DNA from: Pectobacterium wasabiae CFBP 3304
GTDB taxonomy: Bacteria; Pseudomonadota; Gammaproteobacteria; Enterobacterales; Enterobacteriaceae
Reading direction: 5' to 3'
NCBI RefSeq assembly: GCF_001742185.1
Contig: NZ_CP015750.1
Coordinates: forward strand, 3,720,001 to 3,784,000
DNA: 64,000 nucleotides
Shown here piece by piece: positions 49,388-63,282 of this stretch (the stretch's first letter is position 1; the number at the start of each line of letters is the position of its first letter). Below the pieces are notes generated by a model that saw only the letters and a program-made list of their open reading frames with translations, was not told the DNA's origin and made no database searches. A program made the translations under genes and the position numbers.

Positions 49388-51153
49388 TACAGCGCCCCCT
49401 GTCGTTGTGCCAGCAGTGCCGCGAAAGGGCCTGTTTCGGCGCGAAGTGTTTGATAGTCCCCCTGCTGGACCAGGCGACCCCCGTCCATCACCCAAATCGC
49501 GTCATAGTCGGTGATATCGTTGAGCTGATGCGTGACCAGCAGCGTGGTTTGGGAACGTGCTGCTGTGTTCAACGCACTCATAACCAACTCCTCGCTATGG
49601 GCATCGAGGCTGGCTGACGGCTCATCCAGCAGTAATAAGTTGCAAGGATGGATAAGCGCACGGGCAACGGCGACGCGCTGCGCCTGCCCGACAGACAAGC
49701 GTGCAGCGCCGTCACCGATCGCGGTTTCCAGACCCTGTGGGAGTTGCAGTAGAAATTCCTGCACATAGGCACGCTCAATCGCCTGCTGTAACGCCACAAT
49801 GCTGGCCTGCGGGTTACCGAGCAGAATATTGCTGCGCAGCGTTGGTTCCGGCAAATGGGGATTTTGCCCGACCCAGCTCAACTGTTTACGCCACGATTCA
49901 GACGTCAGTGTGTTTAGTGCTTTGCCATTAACGGTTAATGAACCGCGATAAGGCAGAAACCCCAATAGCGCGTTAAGCAGAGAACTTTTCCCTGCACCGC
50001 TGATGCCGACCAAGGCGATACGTTCGCCAGCACGGATATCGAAGGTTAACGGTTGGGTTAACGGCGTGCCATTGGGGGCGAGGACCACCAGGTCTTCCGC
50101 GCGGATGGCAATGGCGGTATCACTGCTGAATTCATGTGTGCCAAAGCCAACCGATTCGCCTTCTTCGGCTAAAAAGGTCACTAGTGATTCCGCTGCGCCG
50201 ATAGCCTGAGCTTTGGCATGGTAGAAGGTGCCCAGATCGCGTAAAGGTTGAAAGAATTCCGGCGCAAGAATCAGCACGAGAAAACCGGCAAAGAGCGTCA
50301 CGCCCATTCCATAATGGCCAAAATCTAGCTCCCCGAGATAAGAGAAACCGAAATAGACGGCGACAACCGCGATCGAAATAGAGGCGAAAAACTCCAGCAC
50401 ACCCGAGGAGAGAAATGCCATGCGCAGCACTTCCATGGTGCGGCTACGGAAATCTTCGGAAGCATGACGGATTTGTTCAGTTTCAGCCTGACCGCGATGA
50501 AACAGGCGTAGTGTCTCTATCCCACGCAGGCGATCGAGGAAGTGTCCGCTCAGGCGAGCCAACGCCAAAAAGTTACGTCGATTGGCATCCGCTGCGCCCA
50601 TGCCGACCAGTGCCATAAACAGAGGGATGAGCGGTGCAGTCAGAAACAGAATCAGACCCGCTGCCCAGTTGAGCGGAAAAATGGTGATCAAGATAAGCAG
50701 CGGGATCAGTGCGGCAAGATACATTTGCGGCAGATAGCGGGCGTAGTAGTCCTGCATATCATCTACCTGTTCAAGGATCATCGTTGCCCAACTGCCGGCG
50801 GGTTTACCCTGAACCCAGGCTGGGCCAAGCTGCTGTAATCGATCCAGTACCAGTTTGCGGATGTGCTGTCGAACCGCTTGTCCGCAAAGAAAACCGACAC
50901 GTTCACGCAACAGGTTGTTAAGCGCACGCAGAATAAAGGTGGCGATCAGCAGAAGGAAGGGGGAAAGCAGGGATTCTCGGGGGGCATGCTCAATGATCAA
51001 GGCATGAAGCAGAGTAGCTAATAGCCAGGCTTGCGCCACGATTAACGCGCCGCTCAGGAATCCAAGCAGCAGTGAAAGGCGTAACCACCGTTGTGCCAGC
51101 TTACTTTGTTGTTTCAGCCAAGCGGTTAGTTCTTGCTGTCTGGTTTTTTTCAT
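49387..51153 (-). CDS. cydD: Glutathione/L-cysteine exporter, subunit CydD
   Basis: 588 aa, E. coli length. Six membrane helices, then the ABC domain with Walker A VGISGAGKSS, a signature reading LSVGQAQR and Walker B LLLLDEPSASLD. It pairs with CydC. The order trxB - cydD - cydC - aat - infA on the minus strand is as in E. coli. It starts 237 nt past trxB, so a separate promoter is likely. Confidence 0.95.
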   Translation of the reverse strand: MKKTRQQELTAWLKQQSKLAQRWLRLSLLLGFLSGALIVAQAWLLATLLHALIIEHAPRESLLSPFLLLIATFILRALNNLLRERVGFLCGQAVRQHIRKLVLDRLQQLGPAWVQGKPAGSWATMILEQVDDMQDYYARYLPQMYLAALIPLLILITIFPLNWAAGLILFLTAPLIPLFMALVGMGAADANRRNFLALARLSGHFLDRLRGIETLRLFHRGQAETEQIRHASEDFRSRTMEVLRMAFLSSGVLEFFASISIAVVAVYFGFSYLGELDFGHYGMGVTLFAGFLVLILAPEFFQPLRDLGTFYHAKAQAIGAAESLVTFLAEEGESVGFGTHEFSSDTAIAIRAEDLVVLAPNGTPLTQPLTFDIRAGERIALVGISGAGKSSLLNALLGFLPYRGSLTVNGKALNTLTSESWRKQLSWVGQNPHLPEPTLRSNILLGNPQASIVALQQAIERAYVQEFLLQLPQGLETAIGDGAARLSVGQAQRVAVARALIHPCNLLLLDEPSASLDAHSEELVMSALNTAARSQTTLLVTHQLNDITDYDAIWVMDGGRLVQQGDYQTLRAETGPFAALLAQRQGAL

Positions 51154-51351
51154 CGGGCACCAGTTCGTTATGTTGCAGAAATGGACTTAACAGAAAATAA
51201 CCATCATGTAACTGTTAGGTAACAAAATTATCTTCTATCATACAGAATGCCGCCATGTTACCGCGACAGGAACGCGCTGCAAATGAAAAGGAGAGGGGAA
51301 ATGAGGGAGGCGATCAATTTTTGTGTTGCGGCAGGCAAATCGGAAGGAAGA

Positions 51352-51379
51352 AAACGGAACGGCCGCCGCCGCTCCGTTT
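51352..51379 (-). terminator. Terminator of trxB
   Basis: AAACGGA and TCCGTTT pair around a GC-rich loop of CCG repeats; on the minus strand TCTTCC follows the T run TTTT. Confidence 0.65.
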
Positions 51380-51389
51380 CGGTATCGCA

Positions 51390-52936
<1,547 letters not shown>

Positions 52937-53431
52937 ATGGTAGACACTAAAAAGCGACCAGGAAAAGATCTCGATCGTATTGATCGTAACATCCTGAACG
53001 AATTGCAAAAAGATGGGCGTATTTCCAATGTCGAGCTTTCCAAACGGGTTGGACTGTCGCCAACACCTTGTCTGGAGCGTGTACGTCGTCTGGAAAGACA
53101 GGGTTTCATTAATGGCTACACAGCGCTGCTAAACCCGCATTATCTGGATGCGTCACTGCTGGTTTTTGTTGAAATAACGCTAAATCGCGGTGCGCCTGAT
53201 GTGTTTGAACAGTTTAACTCTGCGGTGCAGAAGTTGGAAGAAATTCAGGAATGCCATCTGGTTTCCGGTGATTTTGACTACCTGTTGAAAACGCGCGTAC
53301 CGGACATGTCCGCTTACCGTAAACTCCTGGGCGAAACGCTGCTGCGTTTGCCGGGTGTAAACGACACCCGTACTTACGTAGTGATGGAAGAAGTGAAGCA
53401 AAGCAACCGTCTGGTCATTAAGACTCGGTAA
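52937..53431 (+). CDS. lrp: Leucine-responsive regulatory protein
   Basis: 164 aa, E. coli length and almost identical sequence. The HTH domain (LDRIDRNILNELQKDGRISN, then ELSKRVGLSPTPCLERVRRLE) is followed by the RAM effector domain with HLVSGDFDYLLKTRV. It forms octamers and hexadecamers and controls amino acid metabolism, fimbriae and nutrient transport globally. ftsK follows 114 nt later on the same strand, as in E. coli. Confidence 0.98.
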   Translation: MVDTKKRPGKDLDRIDRNILNELQKDGRISNVELSKRVGLSPTPCLERVRRLERQGFINGYTALLNPHYLDASLLVFVEITLNRGAPDVFEQFNSAVQKLEEIQECHLVSGDFDYLLKTRVPDMSAYRKLLGETLLRLPGVNDTRTYVVMEEVKQSNRLVIKTR

Positions 53432-53489
53432 ACGCGTGGGTGCAAAACCCGATAAATTCAGCTACACTCCTGTGAATTTATACAGTCCC

Positions 53490-53511
53490 AGCGCCGGGTT
53501 TTCTCGGCGCT
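53490..53511 (+). terminator. Hairpin between lrp and ftsK
   Basis: AGCGCCG and CGGCGCT form a 7-bp stem with an 8-nt loop; only TTG follows. It probably terminates lrp partially, as some read-through to ftsK is expected. Confidence 0.6.
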
Positions 53512-53545
53512 TTGTCATAAACCTTACAGGCCCCTGGAGAGACTC

Positions 53546-56500
53546 TTGAGCCAGGAATATACAGAAGATAAAGACGTTACCCTGAAGAAACTCAGCGGAA
53601 CACGTCGTTTGCTTGAAGCGATTTTAATCGTTGTGGCACTTTTTGCCGTTTATCTCAGTGTCGCATTGCTTAGTTTCAGCCCCTCCGATCCCAGTTGGTC
53701 GCAGACTGCGTGGCATGAGCCTATCCATAACGTTGGTGGTGTGGCAGGTGCCTGGCTGGCGGATACGCTGTTCTTTATTTTTGGCGTTCTGGCCTATGCC
53801 ATTCCACCGATTATGTTATCCCTGTGCTGGGTGGCTTTCCGCCAGCGTGATAACCACCAATCCATTGAGTACTTTACTTTTTCACTTCGCCTGATTGGGA
53901 CGTTGGCACTGATCCTGACCTCTTGTGGTCTGGCTGCGTTAAATATTGACGATCTCTACTATTTTGCTTCCGGTGGTGTATTGGGAAGCCTGTTGAGCAG
54001 CTCAATGATTCCACGTTTCAATAGCATGGGGGCGACGCTGGTTCTGCTGTGTGTCTGGGGGGCTGGGTTAACGTTGTTTACCGGCTGGTCATGGTTAACG
54101 ATCGCCGAAAAAATTGGCGCTGGAGTGTTGGGTTGTCTGACATTCATGTCAAACCGTTCACGTCGCGATGAGGACTATCGTGATGAGAATTATCGCGAAG
54201 AAAACGATCGTGAAGAGGATGAGAACGATGTGCTTAACCTGCATCACGATGAAACCTCCGGTGAGGCGATAACGCAACCGCGAGATGACGATGACGTTCT
54301 GTTTTCTGCCCCTTCCGTTGCTGATGCCGTACACGACACGGTGGCAGATAACGCGATAGAAGAGGCATCATCTTCAATTGAAAACGTGCCGACTGCTACA
54401 CAATCGATGCTCTCGGCAGAAACGCCAGCGGCAGCATTGTCTGACTCGTCATTACCTGGCATTGTGTCGCCTGTTACGCCATCTGCGATTGACTCGACGC
54501 CACCGCTGAATCCGCCGCTGTATTCGTTTGAGATCCCTGAACCTCCTGTATCGATGCAGGAGAACGTAACCCCGCCTGAGCCCTATGGCAGTGCATCTAT
54601 GCCTTACGGGAATGCTTACGGAAATAGTGTCGTACCGGCGATCGTAACGCCGCCAGTGGCTCAACCGTTTGCTGATCCGTCACAATCTGCACGTGATATC
54701 GATTTCAACGCGAATAACACCTTTATGCCGGCGTTCAGTGCTGATGCGGATGATAACCCGCAGATTAAACGCGGCGTAGGGCCGGAACTGCCACGTCCTA
54801 ACCCGGTACGCATTCCTACTCGCCGCGAGTTGGCGTCATATGGAATCAAGTTACCGTCGCAGCGGCTGGCCGAAGAGCAAGCAAGGCTACAGGCGCAGAG
54901 CGATAGCGTAGAAACGGAATTGACGAACGACGTGTATCAGGAAGAGACACCGGATGACATCGCGCAGCAAGAAACTGCGTTGCAACAAGCGTATCTGGAC
55001 CAGCAGCGCCAGCGTTATGGTGAAGCGTACCCGTTACAGGAAGACGATGAAGATGCACTTCTGCAAGCGCAGTTAGCCAGAGATTTCGCTGCGCAGCAGC
55101 AGTCTCGTTATGACGCCAGCGCGCCGCAGCCTGATGAGGAAGCCCCTGTTTCGCTAGCGTCACCTGCGGTCAGTGAGCCGGTTCACCCAACCCCTGTGGC
55201 TCCATATAACGCCTTTTCGTTCTCGCCGTTTAGTGCGGGGAATGAACACGAATCTGAACCGCATACGTTTAACGAATCTGAATCCCCGTATTCGCCGCCG
55301 TCCTATCGCGCCGAGCCAACGCTTCCACCGATGCATGCTGGTGAAGATGAGGATGACGACGAGGGGCGCAGCCCGCTGATGTTTGGTCAGCCAGTGCAAC
55401 CGATGCCAGCGCCTATTGAGGAAGCGAAACAGGAAAATGCACTAGCGCACCATCCTGCAATGGATGGCCTGATTCATCCGTTCCTGGTGCGTAATGAACA
55501 ACCGCTGCAGAAACCGACAACACCGTTGCCAACGTTGGATTTGTTGACTCCTCCGCCTGCCAGCGAAGCGCCTGTTGATAATTTCGCGCTGGAACAGACT
55601 GCGCGACTGATTGAAGCGCGTCTGGCTGATTTCCGGGTAAAAGCGGATGTGGTCGATCACTCTCCTGGTCCGGTGATCACGCGTTTTGAACTCGATTTGG
55701 CACCGGGCGTTAAAGCGGCACGTATCTCGAATTTGTCACGCGATTTGGCGCGGTCACTGTCAGTTGTTGCCGTGCGTATTGTTGAGGTGATTCCCGGTAG
55801 ACCGTATGTTGGGCTGGAATTACCGAACGCGCATCGTCAGACGGTATATCTGCGAGAAGTGCTGGACTGCGACGCATTCCGACATAACCCTTCACCGCTG
55901 GCGATCGTGTTGGGGAAAGATATTGCAGGCGAACCCGTCGTTGCTGATTTGGCAAAAATGCCGCACCTGCTGGTTGCGGGTACCACGGGGTCGGGTAAGT
56001 CAGTTGGTGTCAACGCCATGATCATCAGTATGTTGTATAAAGCCACGCCAGAAGACGTGCGCTTTATCATGATCGATCCAAAAATGCTGGAACTTTCCGT
56101 GTACGAAGGCATTCCGCATTTGTTGACAGAAGTTGTGACCGATATGAAGGATGCGGCAAATGCGCTGCGCTGGTGTGTGGGTGAAATGGAGCGTCGCTAT
56201 AAGCTGATGTCAGCGCTTGGTGTGCGTAATCTGGCGGGATACAACGAACGCGTGATGACAGCAAATGCGATGGGTCGTCCAATTCCCGATCCGTTCTGGA
56301 AGCCGGGCGACAGTATGGATATGACACCGCCAGTGCTGGAGAAACTGCCGTATATTGTCGTCATGGTCGATGAATTTGCCGATCTGATAATGGCGGTGGG
56401 GAAGAAGGTTGAAGAACTGATTGCTCGATTAGCACAAAAAGCGCGAGCTGCGGGGATTCACCTGGTACTGGCGACACAACGTCCTTCCGTTGACGTGATC

Positions 56501-57001
56501 ACTGGGCTTATCAAGGCGAATATTCCGACACGTATCGCGTTTACCGTTTCGAGTAAAATCGACTCACGGACTATCCTCGATCAAGGGGGCGCGGAATCGC
56601 TCTTGGGAATGGGGGATATGCTGTATATGGCTCCCAACTCCTCGATCCCTGTCCGTGTGCATGGGGCTTTTGTGCGCGATGAGGAAGTCCACGCGGTGGT
56701 TCAAGACTGGAAAGCACGTGGTCGCCCTCAATATATCGATAATATCGTCAGCGGTGGCGACGATGGGGAAGGCGGGAGTCTCGGCCTTGATGGCGATGAA
56801 GAACTCGATCCTTTGTTCGATCAGGCCGTAGGATTTGTGGTCGATAAACGTCGTGCATCAATCTCTGGCGTACAGCGTCAGTTCCGAATCGGCTATAACC
56901 GCGCAGCGCGAATCGTTGAGCAAATGGAGGCTCAGGGCATCGTCAGTTCTCCTGGACACAATGGTAACCGCGAGGTGTTAGCGCCACCATCAATGGAATA
57001 A
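53546..57001 (+). CDS. ftsK: DNA translocase FtsK
   Basis: 1151 aa. Four N-terminal membrane helices (about 25-200) anchor it to the septum; an acidic, Pro/Gln-rich linker follows to about residue 650, with [17 protein letters not shown] charged repeats; the motor domain has Walker A GTTGSGKS (812-819) and Walker [12 protein letters not shown] near 938; the C-terminal gamma winged helix reads KOPS sites and activates XerD. It is shorter than the 1329-aa E. coli protein, mostly in the linker, which is known to vary. The start is TTG 53546 with GGAGAG upstream, matching MSQEY of E. coli. Confidence 0.96.
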   Translation: MSQEYTEDKDVTLKKLSGTRRLLEAILIVVALFAVYLSVALLSFSPSDPSWSQTAWHEPIHNVGGVAGAWLADTLFFIFGVLAYAIPPIMLSLCWVAFRQRDNHQSIEYFTFSLRLIGTLALILTSCGLAALNIDDLYYFASGGVLGSLLSSSMIPRFNSMGATLVLLCVWGAGLTLFTGWSWLTIAEKIGAGVLGCLTFMSNRSRRDEDYRDENYREENDREEDENDVLNLHHDETSGEAITQPRDDDDVLFSAPSVADAVHDTVADNAIEEASSSIENVPTATQSMLSAETPAAALSDSSLPGIVSPVTPSAIDSTPPLNPPLYSFEIPEPPVSMQENVTPPEPYGSASMPYGNAYGNSVVPAIVTPPVAQPFADPSQSARDIDFNANNTFMPAFSADADDNPQIKRGVGPELPRPNPVRIPTRRELASYGIKLPSQRLAEEQARLQAQSDSVETELTNDVYQEETPDDIAQQETALQQAYLDQQRQRYGEAYPLQEDDEDALLQAQLARDFAAQQQSRYDASAPQPDEEAPVSLASPAVSEPVHPTPVAPYNAFSFSPFSAGNEHESEPHTFNESESPYSPPSYRAEPTLPPMHAGEDEDDDEGRSPLMFGQPVQPMPAPIEEAKQENALAHHPAMDGLIHPFLVRNEQPLQKPTTPLPTLDLLTPPPASEAPVDNFALEQTARLIEARLADFRVKADVVDHSPGPVITRFELDLAPGVKAARISNLSRDLARSLSVVAVRIVEVIPGRPYVGLELPNAHRQTVYLREVLDCDAFRHNPSPLAIVLGKDIAGEPVVADLAKMPHLLVAGTTGSGKSVGVNAMIISMLYKATPEDVRFIMIDPKMLELSVYEGIPHLLTEVVTDMKDAANALRWCVGEMERRYKLMSALGVRNLAGYNERVMTANAMGRPIPDPFWKPGDSMDMTPPVLEKLPYIVVMVDEFADLIMAVGKKVEELIARLAQKARAAGIHLVLATQRPSVDVITGLIKANIPTRIAFTVSSKIDSRTILDQGGAESLLGMGDMLYMAPNSSIPVRVHGAFVRDEEVHAVVQDWKARGRPQYIDNIVSGGDDGEGGSLGLDGDEELDPLFDQAVGFVVDKRRASISGVQRQFRIGYNRAARIVEQMEAQGIVSSPGHNGNREVLAPPSME

Positions 57002-57030
57002 CCACGCGGTATCAGTTGAAATCACTCCAT

Positions 57031-57058
57031 CATAAGGGCTGCATGTGCAGCCCTTATG
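57031..57058 (+). terminator. Hairpin after ftsK
   Basis: CATAAGGGCTGCA and TGCAGCCCTTATG form a perfect 13-bp stem around TG. No T tract; likely a 3' end-protecting or partial terminator. Confidence 0.6.
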
Positions 57059-57249
57059 CAAAGAAGCGTAAAAGCAGTAATAAGCAGATAATTCATCTAC
57101 CACTGTCCGAGTGGGTTCAGATAACATAGATTCATAAATCGCAATGGTTCACAAATAACTGTGATCTACAAAGAACATCGGCGTAACACTAAGCGTTTGG
57201 TCTTGATAAAAAAGGCCTGTTATATCAGGAAATACAAAGGATTATGCGT

Positions 57250-57861
57250 ATGAAAAAGTGGTTAGCTATCAGTTGCCTGATTGCGGGAATGACGTCAACC
57301 GCTGTCTATGCAGACGCGGCAAAAGATTTGCAGGGGCGGCTCAATAAAGTAAACAGTTTCCATGCAAACTTCAGCCAGACCGTCACCAGCGCGGATGGCG
57401 CAGCGGTGCAGGAAGGGGAAGGTGAGCTGTGGTTAAAACGCCCTAATTTATTTAACTGGAAAACAACATCGCCTGATGAAAGTGCATTGATTTCTGACGG
57501 GAAAACGCTCTGGTTCTACAATCCCTTTGTTGAGCAAGTCACGGCGACCTGGTTGAAAGATGCGACAGGTAACACGCCATTCATCCTGATTACGCGTAAC
57601 GATACCGGCGATTGGGATAAATACGATGTGCGGCAGAAAGGTGATGATTTCGAGCTTACACCGAAGTCAGAGAGTGGCAATCTGAAACAGTTCGCGATTA
57701 ATGTGACGACAAACGGCACGATCAAGCAATTTACCGCGACGGAACAAGATGGGCAGCGTAGTACCTATGTGCTGAAAAATCAGCAAAACGGTGCTGTTAA
57801 TGCCGCGCGATTTACATTCACGCCACCTAAAGGCGTCACGCTGGACGATCAGCGTCAGTGA
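57250..57861 (+). CDS. lolA: Outer-membrane lipoprotein carrier protein
   Basis: 203 aa, E. coli length. Signal peptide of 21 residues ([21 protein letters not shown]). The mature beta-barrel-like fold has [40 protein letters not shown] and [13 protein letters not shown]. It carries lipoproteins from LolCDE to LolB across the periplasm. ATG 57250 is chosen because AAGGA is 8 nt upstream; the ATG at 57244 is too close. rarA begins 7 nt after the stop, so they are coupled. Confidence 0.96.
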   Translation: MKKWLAISCLIAGMTSTAVYADAAKDLQGRLNKVNSFHANFSQTVTSADGAAVQEGEGELWLKRPNLFNWKTTSPDESALISDGKTLWFYNPFVEQVTATWLKDATGNTPFILITRNDTGDWDKYDVRQKGDDFELTPKSESGNLKQFAINVTTNGTIKQFTATEQDGQRSTYVLKNQQNGAVNAARFTFTPPKGVTLDDQRQ

Positions 57862-57868
57862 GGCCAGC

Positions 57869-59212
57869 GTGAGCAACCTGTCACTTGATTTTTCCCATAA
57901 TGAATTCCAACCGCTGGCTGCGCGTATGCGGCCAGCAACATTGGCGCAATACATTGGTCAACAGCACCTGTTAGGTGCCTCTAAGCCACTGCCTCGAGCC
58001 ATTGAGGCAGGGCAGTTGCACTCGATGATCCTCTGGGGGCCGCCAGGAACGGGAAAAACGACGCTGGCAGAATTAATTGGACATTACGGGCAGGCAGATG
58101 TTGAGCGAATTTCTGCCGTGACGTCCGGCATCAAAGAAATTCGTGAAGCGATTGAGCGCGCTCGGCAAAATCGAAATGCAGGGCGACGTACCATTTTGTT
58201 TGTTGATGAAGTTCATCGTTTCAATAAAAGCCAGCAGGATGCGTTTCTGCCACACATTGAAGATGGAACAATTACCTTCATTGGTGCAACAACCGAAAAC
58301 CCTTCTTTTGAACTTAACTCGGCGTTGTTATCACGCGCCCGCGTCTATTTGCTAAAAGCGTTGACGGCAGAAGATATCGAACAGGTGTTGCTGCAGGCGA
58401 TGAGCGATCGCGAACGCGGATACGGTGAACAGAATATTGTCCTGCCTGCTGAAACCAGTCGAATGCTGGCAGAGTTGGTCAATGGCGATGCCAGACGTGC
58501 GCTGAATAGCCTGGAAATGATGGCGGACATGGCGGAAATTGATGCGCAGGGTATGCGTGTCCTAACGCCAGCCCTCCTCAATGAAATCGCTGGCGAACGC
58601 AGTGCCCGTTTTGATAACAAGGGCGATCGCTATTACGACCTGATTTCTGCTTTGCATAAATCGGTGAGAGGGTCTGCGCCGGATGCGGCACTTTATTGGT
58701 ACGCTCGAATCATCACCGCTGGCGGCGATCCGCTGTATGTTGCGCGGCGACTATTGGCGATTGCTTCGGAAGATGTCGGCAACGCCGATCCGCGTGCGAT
58801 GCAGGTGGCTATCTCTGCCTGGGATTGTTTCACTCGCGTTGGGCCGGCAGAGGGAGAACGTGCTATTGCACAGGCTATCGTTTATCTCGCCTGCGCGCCT
58901 AAAAGTAACGCGGTATATAGCGCTTTCAAAGCGGCGATGCAGGATGCGCGCGAGAAACCAGACTATGATGTTCCCGAACATTTGCGCAATGCGCCTACCC
59001 GGTTGATGAAAGAAATGGGGCTTGGAGCAGAGTATCGGTACGCGCACAACGAACCTAACGCCTATGCGGCGGGAGAGAGTTACTTTCCCCCGGAAATGGC
59101 GGATACGCACTATTACGCGCCTACCTCGCGTGGTCTTGAGGGCAAATTTGGTGAAAAGCTCGCCTGGCTAGCGACTCAGGATCAAAATAGCCCGACAAAA
59201 CGCTATCGTTGA
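57869..59212 (+). CDS. rarA: Replication-associated recombination protein A (MgsA)
   Basis: 447 aa, E. coli length. AAA+ clamp-loader-like ATPase: Walker [13 protein letters not shown], Walker [18 protein letters not shown], sensor 1 [14 protein letters not shown] with the Arg finger in [10 protein letters not shown]; the C-terminal tetramerisation domain is MgsA-like. It acts at stalled forks and single-stranded gaps. The start is GTG 57869 with GAGG 5 nt upstream; the longer in-frame ATG at 57791 lies inside lolA and is rejected. Confidence 0.95.
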   Translation: MSNLSLDFSHNEFQPLAARMRPATLAQYIGQQHLLGASKPLPRAIEAGQLHSMILWGPPGTGKTTLAELIGHYGQADVERISAVTSGIKEIREAIERARQNRNAGRRTILFVDEVHRFNKSQQDAFLPHIEDGTITFIGATTENPSFELNSALLSRARVYLLKALTAEDIEQVLLQAMSDRERGYGEQNIVLPAETSRMLAELVNGDARRALNSLEMMADMAEIDAQGMRVLTPALLNEIAGERSARFDNKGDRYYDLISALHKSVRGSAPDAALYWYARIITAGGDPLYVARRLLAIASEDVGNADPRAMQVAISAWDCFTRVGPAEGERAIAQAIVYLACAPKSNAVYSAFKAAMQDAREKPDYDVPEHLRNAPTRLMKEMGLGAEYRYAHNEPNAYAAGESYFPPEMADTHYYAPTSRGLEGKFGEKLAWLATQDQNSPTKRYR

Positions 59213-59264
59213 ACTAAGCGTTGCGGTAAGGTTATTGGGGTATTTTCTGAAGCCGGCCGCGTAG

Positions 59265-60611
<1,347 letters not shown>

Positions 60612-60927
60612 AACCTCAGTTATCTGAATCAAGCGCCTAAGGGCGCTTTTTTTACGTCCCATGTTCGGTAATATTTTTTTATCGTAAAAATAATTTATCT
60701 ATCCCATCTCGCTTTTGTTACTTAATGTTTAAGCTGAAAATGTTTTAAAATCATATGAGTAGTAACCTTCTGTTTTCAAAGTAATGGCCCTTTCTGTGAA
60801 TATTGATTAATTCTTTCAATCCATAATTTAAGAAAGAAGTTTTAGCACTTTTGCCCGGATTGACTTTTATATACGCAGTGTCATGATGCGCCCACTCTTC
60901 TCCGGTTGTTTGGTTATCCACTTCGCT
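60612..60927 (+). other. serS-ycaD intergenic region
   Basis: 316 bp. After the serS terminator it is A+T rich with no ORF of note; the E. coli dmsABC operon that follows serS is absent here. It must contain the ycaD promoter but I cannot assign it. Confidence 0.5.
60631..60654 (+). terminator. Terminator of serS
   Basis: AAGCGCC and GGCGCTT form a 7-bp stem around TAAG, followed by six T residues. Confidence 0.9.
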
Positions 60928-62082
60928 ATGTCTGCTTATTCTCGCCCAGTGCTGCTATTGCTCTGCGGACTTCTGCTGCTGACGGTTTGTATTGCGGTGT
61001 TAAATACTCTGGTTCCACTTTGGCTGAGTTATCAGGCTCTGCCCGTCTGGCAGGTTGGTCTGGTTGGCTCATCCTATTTCGGTGGCAATTTGGTTGGAAC
61101 ACTATTCGCCGGCAAGTTAATCAAACTTTATGGGTTTAACCGCAGCTATTATTTCGCCGCTTTATTATTTGGCATCGCGATTGTGGGGCTTGGTATTGCT
61201 ACGGATATTGGCAACTGGTTATTCTGGCGTTTTCTTGCCGGGATTGGTTGTGCATTGATCTGGGTTGTGGTCGAAAGTGCCTTGTTGTGCAGTGGAACAT
61301 CTGCGCAGAGAGGGCAACTACTGGCTGCTTATATGATCGCTTATTACCTCGGCAGTGTGATTGGACAACTGTTGCTTGGCGTGTTGCCTACGGCATTATT
61401 GAGCGTGCTGCCGTGGATGGTTGCATTAGTTATTTTGGCGGTATTACCGCTGTTGTTTACTCGTCTCCCCGTTCCGCCAGAACAGCACGAAAAGCCTGTG
61501 AATATGTGGAAAATGCTGACGTACCGCAGTGCGCGTTTAGGCGTACACGGCTGTATTATTTCCGGCGCAATTTTAGGCTCATTGTATGGTCTGATGCCGC
61601 TGTATCTTTCCCATCAGGGAATGAATGATGCACAGGTTGGATACTGGATGGCGCTGCTAATCAGCTCCGGTATCATCGGCCAATGGCCTGTTGGACGATT
61701 GGCCGATCGCTATGGTCGATTGTTGGTTCTTCGGGTGCTGGTTTTTGTGGTGATTGTTGGTTGCATTGCCATGCTAAGTATCAGCCACTATGCTATGGCT
61801 CCGTCGCTGTTCCTACTGGGATGCGCGGGGTTTACGTTGTACCCCGTTGCTATGGCGTGGGCATGTGAAAAAGTGAGCCCTGATGAGCTCGTCGCCATGA
61901 ATCAAGCGCTGCTCCTCAGCTACACGCTTGGCAGCCTTTGTGGGCCAAGCGTTGCTGCGGTATTGATGCAAAACTATTCCGATCGGCTACTGTTTGTTCT
62001 GATTGCTGTCATTGCGATGAGCTACCTGATGCTGTTGCTCAGAAAAGCCAATCACCATCCAACGCCGTTAGCTACTGCTTGA
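60928..62082 (+). CDS. ycaD: MFS-type transporter YcaD
   Basis: 384 aa major facilitator protein with twelve predicted helices. [60 protein letters not shown] and [12 protein letters not shown] match E. coli YcaD (382 aa). The substrate is not known. I chose the ATG at 60928 (MSAYSRP, as MSTYTQP in E. coli); the frame is open from 60883 and no start has a good Shine-Dalgarno. Its end overlaps the convergent LysR gene by 15 nt. Confidence 0.9.
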   Translation: MSAYSRPVLLLLCGLLLLTVCIAVLNTLVPLWLSYQALPVWQVGLVGSSYFGGNLVGTLFAGKLIKLYGFNRSYYFAALLFGIAIVGLGIATDIGNWLFWRFLAGIGCALIWVVVESALLCSGTSAQRGQLLAAYMIAYYLGSVIGQLLLGVLPTALLSVLPWMVALVILAVLPLLFTRLPVPPEQHEKPVNMWKMLTYRSARLGVHGCIISGAILGSLYGLMPLYLSHQGMNDAQVGYWMALLISSGIIGQWPVGRLADRYGRLLVLRVLVFVVIVGCIAMLSISHYAMAPSLFLLGCAGFTLYPVAMAWACEKVSPDELVAMNQALLLSYTLGSLCGPSVAAVLMQNYSDRLLFVLIAVIAMSYLMLLLRKANHHPTPLATA

Positions 62083-63009
62083 GTTAGCGGCATCTAGGCT
62101 GGCAAGCGAACTTTGTCCCGCTTCGACCATATTATTCCACAGCGCTTCGGCTACTGGGCTAAGGCGCTGTTTTGCATTTCGCACTAGATAAAATGTGCTG
62201 GTTAGCTTTAAGCGATCCGGAGCAACTACCGCAAGTTTCCCTTTTTCCACCCAAGATGCAGCATAATGGTCGGGAAGATAACAAATATGAGTTCCCGCCA
62301 GCACGAGTAATAGACTACCTTCAAGATGCCATGCTGTTTGGTGGTAGCCTTGTTTTGCTACGGGACCGAGTTGTTTAGATATTTCGTTGAAAGCATGCCC
62401 ACCGATTATTACCCTACGAGGATTTAATTCACCATTGAGCCATTCGCGCTCTATAATTTCAGCATTTTCTGCTAGTGAATAAAAGTAACTGTGTTCAACG
62501 AATACCGGTTCATAAAAAATATCTGCGGGAATGTCATCGGGCAAAGCGCTTAGAACAATATCGAGATGTCCATTTTTTAACCGCTCCATGAGCGGAAGGT
62601 ATTCCATAATATCAAGTTCGACATTGACTTCGGGACTTTGGGCATAAAGCCGGGTTATCGCCTGAGATATAACATTATTGGGGTGGGTAGCGACATTGTC
62701 TAGACAGCCTAGCTTTACTTTACCTATAAGCTGATGCTTTATGCGGGCTAACCTGTTAGCAAAATCATCAAGTGTGGAAATGACAGATTTTGCTTCCTGG
62801 TAGACAACCTCCCCCTCAGTTGTTAAGGCAAAACCACCACGTCCGCGTTCGCACAAAACAAGCCCAAGCGTATCCTCAAGGCGAGATAGATAGTGGCTTA
62901 ATACGGGTTGGCTCAGGCCCGTTGCAGCTTGTGCGTTGGTAATTCCTTGCTTTTCAACGATTTTACAAAAAAGCTTTAACCAGCGGATCTCCAGTTTATC
63001 TAAGCGCAT
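62068..63009 (-). CDS. LysR-family transcriptional regulator
   Basis: 313 aa. The HTH domain ([20 protein letters not shown], then [17 protein letters not shown]) is followed by the effector domain with [15 protein letters not shown] and [16 protein letters not shown] do not recognise the subfamily. The C-terminus ends in a Ser run (NSSSS). It is divergent from the NCS1 transporter gene 273 bp away, a common arrangement for a regulator and its target, so it may control uptake of that transporter's substrate; this is inference. Confidence 0.85.
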   Translation of the reverse strand: MRLDKLEIRWLKLFCKIVEKQGITNAQAATGLSQPVLSHYLSRLEDTLGLVLCERGRGGFALTTEGEVVYQEAKSVISTLDDFANRLARIKHQLIGKVKLGCLDNVATHPNNVISQAITRLYAQSPEVNVELDIMEYLPLMERLKNGHLDIVLSALPDDIPADIFYEPVFVEHSYFYSLAENAEIIEREWLNGELNPRRVIIGGHAFNEISKQLGPVAKQGYHQTAWHLEGSLLLVLAGTHICYLPDHYAASWVEKGKLAVVAPDRLKLTSTFYLVRNAKQRLSPVAEALWNNMVEAGQSSLASLDAANSSSS

Positions 63010-63170
63010 AGCATTTCCTTCGCATACATTACATATCTGAATGTTAACATCAAAATATATCTGTATTAATCGATATGAAACCCATTTATCGTGTTGTTAC
63101 GCCGCATCGTTGGTGCGGTTGCCACAAAAGAGCGTGGTTTTATGCGTCACATCAGGGTCTCCCATAGGCA

Positions 63171-63204
63171 CAATGGTGTTGTCAGCTTGCTGACGACACC
63201 ATTG
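63171..63204. promoter_or_regulatory. Long inverted repeat between the LysR and NCS1 genes
   Basis: CAATGGTGTTGTCAGC (63171-63186) and GCTGACGACACCATTG (63189-63204) pair over 16 bp with one mismatch and a 2-nt centre. It lies 79 nt before the transporter start. It may be an operator, a leader hairpin or a terminator of unseen transcription; no T run follows. Confidence 0.55.
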
Positions 63205-63282
63205 TTCTATACGCCGCCAGGCAACCTCTATAAAATATCACACGATACAATAATTATTTGCTGCTTATTTGATGGAGGGATG

